From Iodobacter sp. (lineage in GTDB: Bacteria > Pseudomonadota > Gammaproteobacteria > Burkholderiales > Chitinibacteraceae), in the NCBI RefSeq assembly GCF_025352645.1, contig NZ_JANXSO010000023.1, forward strand, positions 1 through 64,000: 64,000 bases of DNA, given 5' to 3'. How positions within the stretch are numbered: position 1 is the stretch's first letter; every line of letters begins with the position of its first letter. Shown piece by piece: positions 51,484-60,826 of the stretch. Below the pieces are notes generated by a model that did no database searches, had not been told where the DNA came from, and saw only the letters and a list, made by a program, of their open reading frames with translations. The position numbers were made by a program, and so were the translations under genes.

Positions 51484-53787
51484 TTAAAACAGTAATTCTT
51501 TAATCTCATCCAGTGGCTGGGCTGCCCCTGTCCCACCGCCCAATCCTAATTCTGGATTGGTTTGCAGAAATTCGCTGAAGAAATATTCAGTGTATGAGCC
51601 ACGCTCGGTTTGTATGGTCTGCGGTGTTACGCCTTCAGGCACAGGATAGCTGACATTTTCCACGCCTTTTAGCGCTTTATTCATAAAGTTAACCCAGATA
51701 GGTAGCGCCGCCACGCCACCATACTCTCTTGCACCCAAGGAGCGGGGTTGATCAAAACCTACCCAAGAAATAGCCACTAAGCCAGGTTGATAACCGGCAA
51801 ACCACGCGTCATTAGCATCATTGGTGGTCCCCGTTTTACCGGCCAAATCACTACGGCCTAAGCTATTGGTTTTGGCACCAGTACCCTGTGTCGCCACATC
51901 GTGCAGCAGGCTATTCATGACGAAAGCATTGCGAGCATCTAAAGTACGGGGTGCATTTTCACCGGCAACTTCAGGCTGGGTCTTAGCCAGAATACGGCCA
52001 TGACTATCTTCAATTCTATCCACATAATAGGAGCGAACTCGATAGCCGGTGTTAGCAAATACCGCATACGCCTCGGCCATTTGCAGTGGCGTCACACTGC
52101 CCGCACCTAGCGCCATCGTTAAATAAGCGGGGTGTTGCTTAGGGCTAAAGCCAAAGCGGCTGATGTGCGCCTGTGCATAATCCACGCCAATCGCTTGCAA
52201 TACTCGGATGGTGACCAAGTTTCTAGAACGTGTAAGTGCAGTGCGTACACTCATCATCCCTTCGAATTTACCATCGCTATTTTTAGGCTCCCAACTTTGC
52301 CCTCCCACTTGAGCTGGGTCTATCACCAATGGCGCATCGTTCATTTGAGTGGCAGGGGTTATGCCGCGCTCTAAAGCTGCCGAGTAAATAAAAGGTTTAA
52401 AGCTGGAACCAGGCTGCCGCCAAGCTTGGGTGACATGGTTAAAGGAGCTACGGTTAAAGTCAAAGCCACCTGCTAGCGCTCTAATTGCCCCATTTTGTGG
52501 ATCTAATGCAACAAGCGCGCCTTCAACTTGAGGAAGTTGTGAAATAGTCCAACCTTTTTCCATTCGCTTGATTCGCACAATGGCACCTGGGCGAATTCTG
52601 ATCGCTGGGGCCACCTTTTCAGAAAGCATCGCCTTGGCAAATCGTAAGCCTTCGCCTTCAATTTCTAATTGCTCGCCACCTTTTTTATAGACGCGAACCA
52701 ATTGGGGGCTGGCACTTAAGACAATCGCCGCTTGCAAATCGCCCGAATCTTTCTGCTCTGAAAGCGCTTCGTCGAGCAGCTCTTCTTTGCCAGGTAGGAT
52801 GACTTCAGGGGCAACAAAGCCTTCTGGCCCACGATAACCGTGGCGAACATCATAGTCGACTAGGCCTTGTCTTAGTGATTGATAGGCAGTTTCTTGGCTA
52901 TCGCTACGAAGGGTGGTGTAAACTTTATAGCCTTCAGTGTAAGTTGATTCTTTGTAACGCTCCAGCATCATTTGCCGCACCATTTCTGCTAGGTATTCGG
53001 CATGGACGGCGTACTCTTGCTGGCCTCGCTTGAGAACGAGCGGGGCGCTCTTAGCGATCTCATAATCACTATCATTGATGAACTTAAGCTCATGCATACG
53101 TCTTAGAACGTATTGCTGCCGCAGCTGAGCTCGTTTAGGGTTTACAACTGGATTATATGCGGAAGGGGCTTTAGGTAAGCCAGCAAGCATAGCCATTTCA
53201 GCTGGGCTAAGTTGTTTTAGCTCTTTGCCGTAATAGGTTTGTGCTGCTGAGGCGAAGCCATAGGCGCGTTGACCTAGGTAGATTTGGTTGAAGTACAGTT
53301 CAAGAATTTGATCTTTAGAAAGATTGTGTTCAATTTTAAACGAGAGTAATGCCTCGTTAAACTTACGTGTAAAGGTTTTTTCGTTAGATAGGTAGAAGTT
53401 GCGTGCTACCTGCATGGTGATCGTACTGGCTCCTGATTTGGATTGCCCCGAGCTTAGGTTACTGACCATGGCTCTGAGTACACCAAGGTAGTCGATACCA
53501 CCATGTTCATAAAAGCGCTCGTCTTCTGCGGCCAAAATGGCTTGTTTCATTAACAAGGGCACTTGGTCTATTGAAGTAAAGGCGCGACGCTCTTCGCCAA
53601 ATTCACCAATTAACACGTTATCACTGGTGTAAATGCGGAGCGGGATTTTAGGGCGGTAATCTGTGAGTGCTTCTAGGGAGGGTAGGCGCGGATAAGTGAT
53701 TACCAGTGCAAATGCACCCAAGCCTGCGGCAAGGATCATTAGGCTGATTAAAATACCGGCAAAAATAAGTAGGAGGCGTTTGCTCAT
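51484..53787 (-). CDS. mrcA: Penicillin-binding protein 1A
   Basis: This 767-residue bifunctional peptidoglycan synthase has a membrane anchor at ~5-30. The glycosyltransferase domain carries the catalytic Glu in AEDERFYEHGG (88-97), followed by GASTITMQVARNF and KFNEALLSFKIE. An OB-like insert follows. The transpeptidase domain has nucleophile S461 (SSFK), the SRN motif in ALTRSRNLV and KTG in LAGKTGTTNDA. The family length is slightly under 800. It is divergent from pilM across 232 nt, a gene order common in beta- and gamma-proteobacteria. Confidence 0.97.
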   Translation of the reverse strand: MSKRLLLIFAGILISLMILAAGLGAFALVITYPRLPSLEALTDYRPKIPLRIYTSDNVLIGEFGEERRAFTSIDQVPLLMKQAILAAEDERFYEHGGIDYLGVLRAMVSNLSSGQSKSGASTITMQVARNFYLSNEKTFTRKFNEALLSFKIEHNLSKDQILELYFNQIYLGQRAYGFASAAQTYYGKELKQLSPAEMAMLAGLPKAPSAYNPVVNPKRAQLRQQYVLRRMHELKFINDSDYEIAKSAPLVLKRGQQEYAVHAEYLAEMVRQMMLERYKESTYTEGYKVYTTLRSDSQETAYQSLRQGLVDYDVRHGYRGPEGFVAPEVILPGKEELLDEALSEQKDSGDLQAAIVLSASPQLVRVYKKGGEQLEIEGEGLRFAKAMLSEKVAPAIRIRPGAIVRIKRMEKGWTISQLPQVEGALVALDPQNGAIRALAGGFDFNRSSFNHVTQAWRQPGSSFKPFIYSAALERGITPATQMNDAPLVIDPAQVGGQSWEPKNSDGKFEGMMSVRTALTRSRNLVTIRVLQAIGVDYAQAHISRFGFSPKQHPAYLTMALGAGSVTPLQMAEAYAVFANTGYRVRSYYVDRIEDSHGRILAKTQPEVAGENAPRTLDARNAFVMNSLLHDVATQGTGAKTNSLGRSDLAGKTGTTNDANDAWFAGYQPGLVAISWVGFDQPRSLGAREYGGVAALPIWVNFMNKALKGVENVSYPVPEGVTPQTIQTERGSYTEYFFSEFLQTNPELGLGGGTGAAQPLDEIKELLF

Positions 53788-54019
53788 CGCTAAAGTATAG
53801 ATATTAGAAGTGCTGCTAATTTACGCGAATATGAGAATGTATGTTTGGCATTTATTTTTTCGCGCCAAATATTAAAAAAGCACTAATGTTAGTAATAATG
53901 TTGCATAACAATCGATAATGAGCTTCTTGCTTTACAGGTATATGTTGCACTGCTACGATCTACAGAAAATTAGCAAATGCTTACATTTAAGAAATCTATT
54001 TTATTAAAAGGAAAGTGAG

Positions 54020-55093
54020 TTGAATCTCGATTTCCTCAAACCCAAAGCACCTGCGCTGATTGGGGTTGATATTAGCTCTTCGTCCGTAAAAATGGTCGAG
54101 TTGAGCCTATCAGGAACCACCTACAGCCTTGATCGCTATGTGATTGAGCCCCTACCTAAAGATGCCGTAAGTGATGGCAATATCGCCAATATGGATTTGG
54201 TGGTGGAAGCCATTAGACGCGCGTGGCGGCAAATGGGCTCTAAAGTTAAAAATGTAGCGATTGCCTTGCCGCCTGCGGCAGTGATCACTAAAAAAATCTT
54301 GGTGCCAGCAGGCTTGACCGAGCGTGAGCTTGAGATGCAGGTTGAGACTGAGGCAAATCAGTACATTCCCTTCTCTTTGGATGAAGTGAATCTGGATTTT
54401 CAGGTGCTGGGTATTTCCCCTATTGCTCCTGATGAAGAAGAAGTACTGATTGCGGCCGCTAAAAAAGAGAAAGTTGATGAGCGCGTAGCAGCAATTGAAG
54501 CTGCAGGATTACGCGCGTTGGTGCTCGATGTAGAGTCTTATGCCACACAAGCCGCTTTTGAATTGATGCAGCCACAATTGCCTAATAACGGCGATAAACA
54601 AATTGTGGCCGTGGTGGATATTGGTGCCACGGCTATGCATATGAATATCTTTAAAGATGGTCAGTCTATCTACAGCCGTGATCAGGCTTATGCCGGTAAT
54701 CAACTGACGCAAGAAATTCAGCGCAAATTCAATATGTCGAGTGACGAAGCCGAGCAAGCTAAGAAGCACGGTGGTTTGCCAGAAAATTACGAGCCAGAAG
54801 TACTGCAGCCCTTTATTGATACTTTAGCGCTAGAAATCTCTCGCTCCTTGCAGTTTTTCTATACCTCCAGTAACTACAACGCGGTAGATCATATTCTGCT
54901 GGCCGGTGGTTGCAGTGCTATTTATGGCCTAGATGATGCGGTATCTAGCCGCACCAATGTCAGTAGCGCCATGCGTGCCAATCCATTCCAAGGAATGGCA
55001 ACGGGTAAGGTGCGTGGAAAACAAGTGCAAGTTGATGCTCCTTCTCTTTTAATTGCCTGCGGATTGGCGATGCGGAGGTTTGACCCTTCATGA
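54020..55093 (+). CDS. pilM: Type IV pilus inner-membrane platform protein PilM
   Basis: This 357-residue actin-like cytoplasmic protein begins MNLDFLKPKAPALIGVDISSSSVKMVEL; the NLDFLK peptide is where PilM binds PilN in related systems. It has ATP-site motifs VDIGATAMHMNI and ILLAGGCSAIYGLDD. The start codon is TTG at 54020 with AGGA eight bases upstream. The stop overlaps the pilN ATG by four bases. It is the first gene of pilMNOPQ. Confidence 0.96.
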   Translation: MNLDFLKPKAPALIGVDISSSSVKMVELSLSGTTYSLDRYVIEPLPKDAVSDGNIANMDLVVEAIRRAWRQMGSKVKNVAIALPPAAVITKKILVPAGLTERELEMQVETEANQYIPFSLDEVNLDFQVLGISPIAPDEEEVLIAAAKKEKVDERVAAIEAAGLRALVLDVESYATQAAFELMQPQLPNNGDKQIVAVVDIGATAMHMNIFKDGQSIYSRDQAYAGNQLTQEIQRKFNMSSDEAEQAKKHGGLPENYEPEVLQPFIDTLALEISRSLQFFYTSSNYNAVDHILLAGGCSAIYGLDDAVSSRTNVSSAMRANPFQGMATGKVRGKQVQVDAPSLLIACGLAMRRFDPS

Positions 55094-55686
55094 TTCGGAT
55101 TAATCTGCTTCCACACCGCGAGCAAAGACGTGTTGCACGTCAAGCTCGGTATTTAGCTTTGCTTGGGGTAACTGCCTTGGCGGCGATTGCCGTGATTGTG
55201 GCGGGCTACCTTTTTTATGCCGCACGAATTGAAACCCAAAATCAGCGCAATCAGTTTCTAACCGATGAAAATACCAAGTTAGATCGTGAGATTTCTGAAA
55301 TTGAGAAATTAAAATCAGAAAAACAATCGCTACTTGATCGTAAAAAGATTGTTGAGCGCTTGCAGTCTGGGCGATCAGAAGCGGTTATCGCGATGGATCA
55401 ACTGGTTCGGCAGACGCCTGATGGTGTTTATTTGAAAGAAGCAAAGGCGCTTAATGATCAAATTACTCTAGTGGGTTATGCGCAATCCAATGCCCGTGTT
55501 TCTACTTTAATGCGTAATTTGAATGACTCAGAAATTTTTGAGCAGCCTGTGTTGATTGAGGTGAAAGCCGCACAAGTGGGTAATCAAAAATTATCGGAGT
55601 TTACCCTTACGATTAAAATAACGCGGACTGTGGATGAGGCGGCTAATGCTTCAGCGCCAGCTTCGCGTAAACGGCAGGGGAGCTAA
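55090..55686 (+). CDS. pilN: Type IV pilus assembly protein PilN
   Basis: This 198-residue bitopic protein opens MIRINLLPHREQRR, the conserved cytoplasmic peptide that docks on PilM. One membrane helix follows (~22-45), then a coiled coil rich in Glu/Lys (~47-90) and a small periplasmic ferredoxin-like domain (YLKEAKALNDQITLVGYAQS). The ATGA overlap with pilM and the adjacency of pilO support tight co-translation. It forms a heterodimer with PilO. Confidence 0.96.
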   Translation: MIRINLLPHREQRRVARQARYLALLGVTALAAIAVIVAGYLFYAARIETQNQRNQFLTDENTKLDREISEIEKLKSEKQSLLDRKKIVERLQSGRSEAVIAMDQLVRQTPDGVYLKEAKALNDQITLVGYAQSNARVSTLMRNLNDSEIFEQPVLIEVKAAQVGNQKLSEFTLTIKITRTVDEAANASAPASRKRQGS

Positions 55687-55687
55687 C

Positions 55688-56320
55688 ATGACTCTCGACG
55701 AATTACGGAATTTAGATCCTAAAGACATCGGCAATTGGCCAATTGCCGCACAAATTGGTTTGATTGTTTTGCTGTTTGTTACGCTGACTTTGGGTGGCTA
55801 TTTCTACGTCTGGGGTAGCCAGATGGATGAGTTAGAAACCGGCAGGGCAAAGGAAGAACAGCTTAAAACTGATTTTGTAGAAAAGAAACGTAAGGCAATT
55901 AACTTGGATGCCTATCGCCAGCAGTTACAAGATATTCAACAATCTTTTGGTGCTTTACTGCGGCAATTGCCTAATAAATCAGAGATGGAATCATTGCTCA
56001 CCGAGATTAACCAAGCGGGGGTTGGCCGTGGTTTGTTTTTTGAGCTATTTAAACCAGGTACTGAAGTAAAAACGGCGGAGTTTGCCGAATTACCGATTGA
56101 TATTCGTATCTCTGGCAACTACCACGATTTAGCGGCTTTTGTGAGCGATGTGGCGCAGCTCTCGCGTATCGTTACTTTAAGTAATCTATCTCTTACTGCA
56201 ACGAAAGATCCTGAGGTGATTTCAATGCAAGCGATCGCAAAAACATATCGCTCGCTGGATGAGGCCGAGGCACAAGCGTTACATCAAGCTGCATTAGACG
56301 CTAAGAAGAAACAGAAATGA
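55688..56320 (+). CDS. pilO: Type IV pilus assembly protein PilO
   Basis: This 210-residue inner-membrane protein starts at the ATG at 55688 (MTLDELRNLDPKDIGNWP), one base after the pilN stop, with GGGGAG upstream; the open frame extends into pilN. One helix (~20-42) is followed by a coiled coil and the periplasmic PilO fold with LPNKSEMESLLTEINQAG and LPIDIRISGNYHDLAAFVSDVA, the family's most conserved strand. The stop overlaps pilP. Confidence 0.96.
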   Translation: MTLDELRNLDPKDIGNWPIAAQIGLIVLLFVTLTLGGYFYVWGSQMDELETGRAKEEQLKTDFVEKKRKAINLDAYRQQLQDIQQSFGALLRQLPNKSEMESLLTEINQAGVGRGLFFELFKPGTEVKTAEFAELPIDIRISGNYHDLAAFVSDVAQLSRIVTLSNLSLTATKDPEVISMQAIAKTYRSLDEAEAQALHQAALDAKKKQK

Positions 56321-56862
56321 ACATTCGACCTAGCTCAATCAAATTAAGCGCGCTGATGATATTCGCCGCATTTTCTTTAAGTGCTTGTTTTGGCGAACAA
56401 AATAGCGATTTAAAAGACTGGATGAAAGAAAATAGTGAAGGCTTGCGGGGTAAAGTGGAAGCACTGCCTGAGGCAAAGCCTTATGTTTCATTTGAATATA
56501 AAGCGTTTGATTTAAGTGACCCATTTCGTGCTGCAAAAATGGAGTTAGCCAAAAAAGGCTCAGGTGGAGGGCTTGCGCCCAACACTAGCCGTGCCAAAGA
56601 AATTTTGGAAAACTACGATTTAGAAAAATTACGCATGGTAGGAACCATCACTCAAGGTAAGACGGTGAATGGTTTAATCCATGCCCCCGATGGCAATATT
56701 TATCGGGTAAAGGTGGGCAGCTATATGGGTCAAAATTTTGGCATGGTGACAGCCATTACTGATATCGAAGTTCAACTCAAAGAAATCGTTGAAGACAGTG
56801 GGGGTGATTGGGTGGAGCGCACCACGAATTTATCCCTTGATGAAGCGGAGCAAAAAAAATGA
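56317..56862 (+). CDS. pilP: Type IV pilus lipoprotein PilP
   Basis: This 181-residue lipoprotein has a signal ending LSAC (Cys24). It has YDLEKLRMVGTI and the beta-domain segment YRVKVGSYMGQNFGMVTAI that docks on the secretin PilQ and on PilNO. The start and stop each overlap the neighbouring genes by four bases. It aligns the inner platform with the outer-membrane pore. Confidence 0.96.
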   Translation: MNIRPSSIKLSALMIFAAFSLSACFGEQNSDLKDWMKENSEGLRGKVEALPEAKPYVSFEYKAFDLSDPFRAAKMELAKKGSGGGLAPNTSRAKEILENYDLEKLRMVGTITQGKTVNGLIHAPDGNIYRVKVGSYMGQNFGMVTAITDIEVQLKEIVEDSGGDWVERTTNLSLDEAEQKK

Positions 56863-58979
56863 AAATACTCAATGTCATCAAGCTGGCAAGTCTTTTGTGC
56901 ATAGCTTGCCTTGCCTCTTTTGCTGCTGCGGCAGCGAGCATTACTGCCATTGATGTCAGCAATGTATCAGCAGATAAGCAGGTTATTCGATTAAGTTTTA
57001 ATGGCCCTGCGCCCGTTCCTACTAGCTTTTCTGTGAATACGCCACCTCGGGTTGCTTTTGATTTTGCTGATACTACAAATACAGCGGGTAAAAGCTCGGT
57101 TCAAGTGAATGGCGCTGCGCTGCGCTTGATTAGCTTAGCTGAGGGCTCAGGGCGCACGCGTGTTGTGCTGAATATGCAAAAGCAAGCGGCATATCAAACC
57201 AGAGTGGAAGGGAATGATTTTTATATTACCGTAGATGGCACCAGTAGTGCGGTGACCGCTCAGGCAAGAAACACGCATTTTGCTGAGAGCAAAGCGCCTG
57301 AGGCTAGCGGCAAAAACAAACGGGATAGCATCGAGAACATTGATTTTCGCCGTGGTAAAGATGGTGAAGGTAAGGTGGTTATTGATCTATCCAGCCCCAA
57401 TGTGGGTATTGATATCCGGCAGCAGGGTAAAACCTTGTTGATCGATTTTAATAAGGCGGTTTTACCTAAAAAGCTAGAGCGCCGAATGGATGTCAGTGAT
57501 TTTGGTACGCCGATCCAAAAAGTGGATGCGTATAGCCAAGGTGAAACCAGCAAGATGATTATCGAGCCTAAGGGCAACTGGGAATACTCGGCTTATCAAA
57601 CTGAAAATCGTTTTATTGTTGAAGTGCGTGAGGTAAACGACGAGCGCAATAAACAAGCGGGGATTAAGCCAGCATTTAAGGGCGAAAAGCTCTCGTTAAA
57701 CTTCCAGAATGTTGAAATTCGCGCTGTTTTACAAGTGATTGCGGAGTTTACCGGTCTGAACTTTATTACTAGTGATACCGTAACGGGCAATATCACCCTA
57801 CGTTTAAAAGACGTGCCTTGGGATCAAGCGCTGGATATCATCTTGCAAGCTAAGGGTCTAGATCAGCGTAAAAATGGCAGCGTGCTGTGGATTGCGCCCC
57901 GTGAAGAATTGGCCAGCAAGGAAAAGCAAGAGCTGGAAGCGCGTAAGCAGATTGATGAGCTTGAGCCTACCCGCACTGAGTCATTCCAGCTGCGTTATCA
58001 AAAAGCTGAAGATTTAAAGAAAATGCTCACCGATGAGAAGCAGCAAATGCTTTCTAAACGCGGCAGCATTGTGATTGATGCACGGACTAATACGCTGTTT
58101 GTGCAAGATATCTCTAGCAAGTTAGAGCAAGTACGCTCGGTTATTTCTAAGATCGACGTAGCAGTGCGTCAAGTGCAAATTGAAGCACGTATTGTTGAGG
58201 CCAACGATGGCTTTAGCCGTGAGCTTGGGGTGAAATTGGGTTGGGGCTCACGAGGCCACTTAGGCAGTACGGATTTAGGCTTGGGCAACAGCTTAGATAA
58301 TGCAGGTAAAGGAATTGGTGTAATTCCTGCAACGGCGGGGACTACGCCGAGTGCAACAACGCCCATTAATAATATTTTAACGATGGGTAATAACGTCAAC
58401 TTTCCTGCGATTGGTTCTGGGGTAGGTGCACCGGGTACTTTTGCACTGATTGCCGCCAATGCTAATTGGTTGCTAGGTTTAGAAATCAGTGCTTTGGCTG
58501 CAGACAATAAAGGTAAGATTATCTCTAGCCCACGCCTTGTGACGGCTGACCAAGTTGAAGCCTCTATTGAAAGCGGGGAAGAGATTCCTTACCAAGAAAG
58601 CTCACAAAACGGGGCTACAACCATCTCGTTTAAGAAAGCGACCTTGTCATTAAAGGTGACGCCGCAGATCACGCCTGATGGCAATGTGATCATGAAGCTG
58701 AACGTGACTAAAGATAGCCGTGGCACTGTTACTCTGGGTATTCCATCGATTAACACCAAGCAAATCAATACTACGGTTTTGGTTGAAAATGGAGGTACGG
58801 TGGTGATTGGTGGTATCTACACGCAAGAAGTGGGTACGGATGTGACTAAAGTACCGTTGCTAGGAGATATTCCTTATCTGGGTAATCTATTTAAAAACAC
58901 CCTAGAAAAAGACTTACGTCGTGAGTTATTGATCTTTATTTCACCTAAAGTAATTCAATCAGACCTGTCATTACGCTGA
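56859..58979 (+). CDS. pilQ: Type IV pilus secretin PilQ
   Basis: This 706-residue outer-membrane secretin lets the pilus pass. A signal peptide (cleavage near ASFAAAAA) precedes two AMIN domains (~30-260), an STN/N0 domain (LSLNFQNVEIRAVLQVIAEFTGLNF), an N1 domain (TNTLFVQDISSKLEQV) and the secretin core. The core contains VEARIVE-like QIEARIVEAN, SSPRLVTAD and the C-terminal VPLLGDIPYLGNLF signature. A long Gly/Thr/Asn loop (~490-545) is probably a gate insert. A terminator hairpin follows. Confidence 0.97.
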   Translation: MKILNVIKLASLLCIACLASFAAAAASITAIDVSNVSADKQVIRLSFNGPAPVPTSFSVNTPPRVAFDFADTTNTAGKSSVQVNGAALRLISLAEGSGRTRVVLNMQKQAAYQTRVEGNDFYITVDGTSSAVTAQARNTHFAESKAPEASGKNKRDSIENIDFRRGKDGEGKVVIDLSSPNVGIDIRQQGKTLLIDFNKAVLPKKLERRMDVSDFGTPIQKVDAYSQGETSKMIIEPKGNWEYSAYQTENRFIVEVREVNDERNKQAGIKPAFKGEKLSLNFQNVEIRAVLQVIAEFTGLNFITSDTVTGNITLRLKDVPWDQALDIILQAKGLDQRKNGSVLWIAPREELASKEKQELEARKQIDELEPTRTESFQLRYQKAEDLKKMLTDEKQQMLSKRGSIVIDARTNTLFVQDISSKLEQVRSVISKIDVAVRQVQIEARIVEANDGFSRELGVKLGWGSRGHLGSTDLGLGNSLDNAGKGIGVIPATAGTTPSATTPINNILTMGNNVNFPAIGSGVGAPGTFALIAANANWLLGLEISALAADNKGKIISSPRLVTADQVEASIESGEEIPYQESSQNGATTISFKKATLSLKVTPQITPDGNVIMKLNVTKDSRGTVTLGIPSINTKQINTTVLVENGGTVVIGGIYTQEVGTDVTKVPLLGDIPYLGNLFKNTLEKDLRRELLIFISPKVIQSDLSLR

Positions 58980-59003
58980 TAATTTAAAATTATTAGTCAG
59001 ATT

Positions 59004-59036
59004 AGCGGGGCGCAAATCGCGCCCCGCTCTGCTTTC
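59004..59036 (+). terminator. Terminator after pilQ
   Basis: AGCGGGGCGC (59004-59013) and GCGCCCCGCT (59019-59028), a perfect 10-bp GC-rich stem with a 5-nt loop, followed by CTGCTTTCC. It ends the pil operon 25 nt after the stop and lies just before aroK. Confidence 0.65.
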
Positions 59037-59043
59037 CGCTACA

Positions 59044-59580
59044 ATGCTTGGCATGAAACTGCCAGGCAATTTTTTTCTGGTCGGCATGATGGGTGCCGGC
59101 AAAACCACCGTAGGACGAGCGCTCGCTAAAGTCAGCGGTAAGGTTTTCTATGATACGGATCACGAGATTGAATCTCGGACCGGAGCAAAGATCCCAATCA
59201 TCTTTGAAGTTGAAGGTGAGGCCGGATTTCGCCGCCGTGAAGTGGCGATGATTAAAGAGCTGGGTGCACAAAAAAATATCGTATTGGCAACGGGCGGCGG
59301 TGCGGTGCTTAATCCTGCTAACCGTGCGGTGCTTAGGCGCGAAGGCTTTGTGATTTACCTGCGCGCCAGCGTGGATGAGCTGTATTTGCGCACCTGCCAC
59401 GATAAAAACCGTCCGCTATTACAAACTGAAAACCCAAAACAGCGCTTGCATGAGTTCTATGCCATTCGAGACCCCCTCTATTGCGAAGTGGCTGATCTGG
59501 TGATTGATACCAGTCGGCAAACTGTGCATTCGCTATTGCAACTACTGATGAAAGAGCTAGAGCTGCATGCAGATCGCTAA
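59044..59580 (+). CDS. aroK: Shikimate kinase
   Basis: This protein has 178 residues from the first ATG (MLGMKLPGNFF); the ATG three codons later (59053) may be the true start. The P-loop FLVGMMGAGKTTVGR, shikimate-binding FYDTDHEIESRTG, FRRREVAMIKEL, ATGGGAVL and the lid arginine region (CHDKNRPLL) are normal. It phosphorylates shikimate in the chorismate pathway. The bases GCTACAATGC around the first ATG resemble a -10 box (TACAAT), so a promoter may overlap the start. aroB follows, as in many proteobacteria with pilQ-aroK-aroB order. Confidence 0.95.
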   Translation: MLGMKLPGNFFLVGMMGAGKTTVGRALAKVSGKVFYDTDHEIESRTGAKIPIIFEVEGEAGFRRREVAMIKELGAQKNIVLATGGGAVLNPANRAVLRREGFVIYLRASVDELYLRTCHDKNRPLLQTENPKQRLHEFYAIRDPLYCEVADLVIDTSRQTVHSLLQLLMKELELHADR

Positions 59581-59691
59581 TATTTCTGCATCAAATTTTT
59601 AGCCCTTGCCTGTAGAGGTGCGCTGTTGTGGTGGCATAAAATCTTGCCCTTCCTACAATCCACAAGCCGTTAATTAGAGAGTTGGAGCACC

Positions 59692-60774
59692 ATGCCGATC
59701 GTTGAATTGAAGCTTGACCACGCCGCATACAATATCCACATTGCCCGCGATCTATTAACTCAGGTTGAGCTGATTAAGCCCCTTTTGCCTCAGCCAAGAG
59801 TTGCAATTGTTAGCAATGAAACGGTTGCGCCTCTCTATCTAAAAGCCCTGCAAGACGCGCTAGAAGCCGCTGATATCCAATGCCACAGTATTATTCTGCC
59901 CGATGGTGAAGCACATAAATCTTTTGAAACGCTTAATCTGATTTTTGATGCCTTACTGACTGAGCGTTGTGAGCGTAAAACCACGCTGATTGCTCTGGGT
60001 GGCGGGGTGATTGGGGATATGACGGGGTTTGCGGCGGCGGTATATCAGCGCGGTGTACCGTTTATTCAGATCCCTACCACTCTCTTGTCACAGGTTGATT
60101 CATCGGTTGGCGGCAAGACTGGCATTAATCATCCGCTGGGCAAGAATATGATAGGCGCGTTTTATCAGCCTCAGCTGGTGCTGGCTGATTTGGCGACGCT
60201 AGATACCCTGCCAATGCGTGAATTATCTGCAGGCATGGCCGAAGTGATTAAGTATGGTTTGATTGATGATTTGGCCTTTTTTGAATGGTTGGAGGCCAAT
60301 ATCGAGCGGCTGATGGCGCGCGAAACCGATGCGCTAGCCTATGCGGTAGAACGCTGCTGCCAGAATAAAGCGCGAATTGTGGCTGGGGATGAAAAAGAGC
60401 AGGGCCAGCGTGCGCTATTAAATCTAGGCCACACCTTTGGCCATGCGATTGAATCGGGGCTGGGCTATGGAGTTTGGCTGCATGGTGAGGCGGTTGCTGC
60501 CGGCATGATGCTGGCCGCTTATGCATCGCGTGAATTAGATTTGATAAGCGATGACGATATTGAGCGGATCAAAGCTCTGCTACTTAAAGCGGGTTTACCG
60601 GTTAAAGCGCCGGTATTGGGGCATGAGCGCTACTTAGACTTAATGGCGCAGGATAAAAAAGTAGACGCCGGTAAAATCAAATTTGTATTGATGCAGTGCC
60701 TTGGTGAGTCTTATATCGGCGAGCTGAGCCGTGACACGATTATTGCCGCATTAGAGGCTGGCTGTAGCGAGTAA
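59692..60774 (+). CDS. aroB: 3-Dehydroquinate synthase
   Basis: This 360-residue NAD-dependent, zinc enzyme converts DAHP to 3-dehydroquinate. It has the NAD-side segment [72 protein letters not shown] and the zinc ligands in [12 protein letters not shown] and [14 protein letters not shown] seven bases before the ATG fixes the start. It lies 111 nt after aroK on the same strand and ends at a bidirectional hairpin. Confidence 0.98.
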   Translation: MPIVELKLDHAAYNIHIARDLLTQVELIKPLLPQPRVAIVSNETVAPLYLKALQDALEAADIQCHSIILPDGEAHKSFETLNLIFDALLTERCERKTTLIALGGGVIGDMTGFAAAVYQRGVPFIQIPTTLLSQVDSSVGGKTGINHPLGKNMIGAFYQPQLVLADLATLDTLPMRELSAGMAEVIKYGLIDDLAFFEWLEANIERLMARETDALAYAVERCCQNKARIVAGDEKEQGQRALLNLGHTFGHAIESGLGYGVWLHGEAVAAGMMLAAYASRELDLISDDDIERIKALLLKAGLPVKAPVLGHERYLDLMAQDKKVDAGKIKFVLMQCLGESYIGELSRDTIIAALEAGCSE

Positions 60775-60789
60775 TCATTTAATTGCTGT

Positions 60790-60824
60790 GCGGGGTGGTG
60801 GGCAGATAATTTTGCCCACCCCGC
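60790..60824. terminator. Hairpin between aroB and the YihY-family gene
   Basis: GCGGGGTGG(TGG)GCA pairs with TGCCCACCCCGC apart from a 3-nt bulge, followed by TATTATATTG on the plus strand. It lies between convergent genes and can serve both. Confidence 0.6.
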
Positions 60825-60826
60825 TA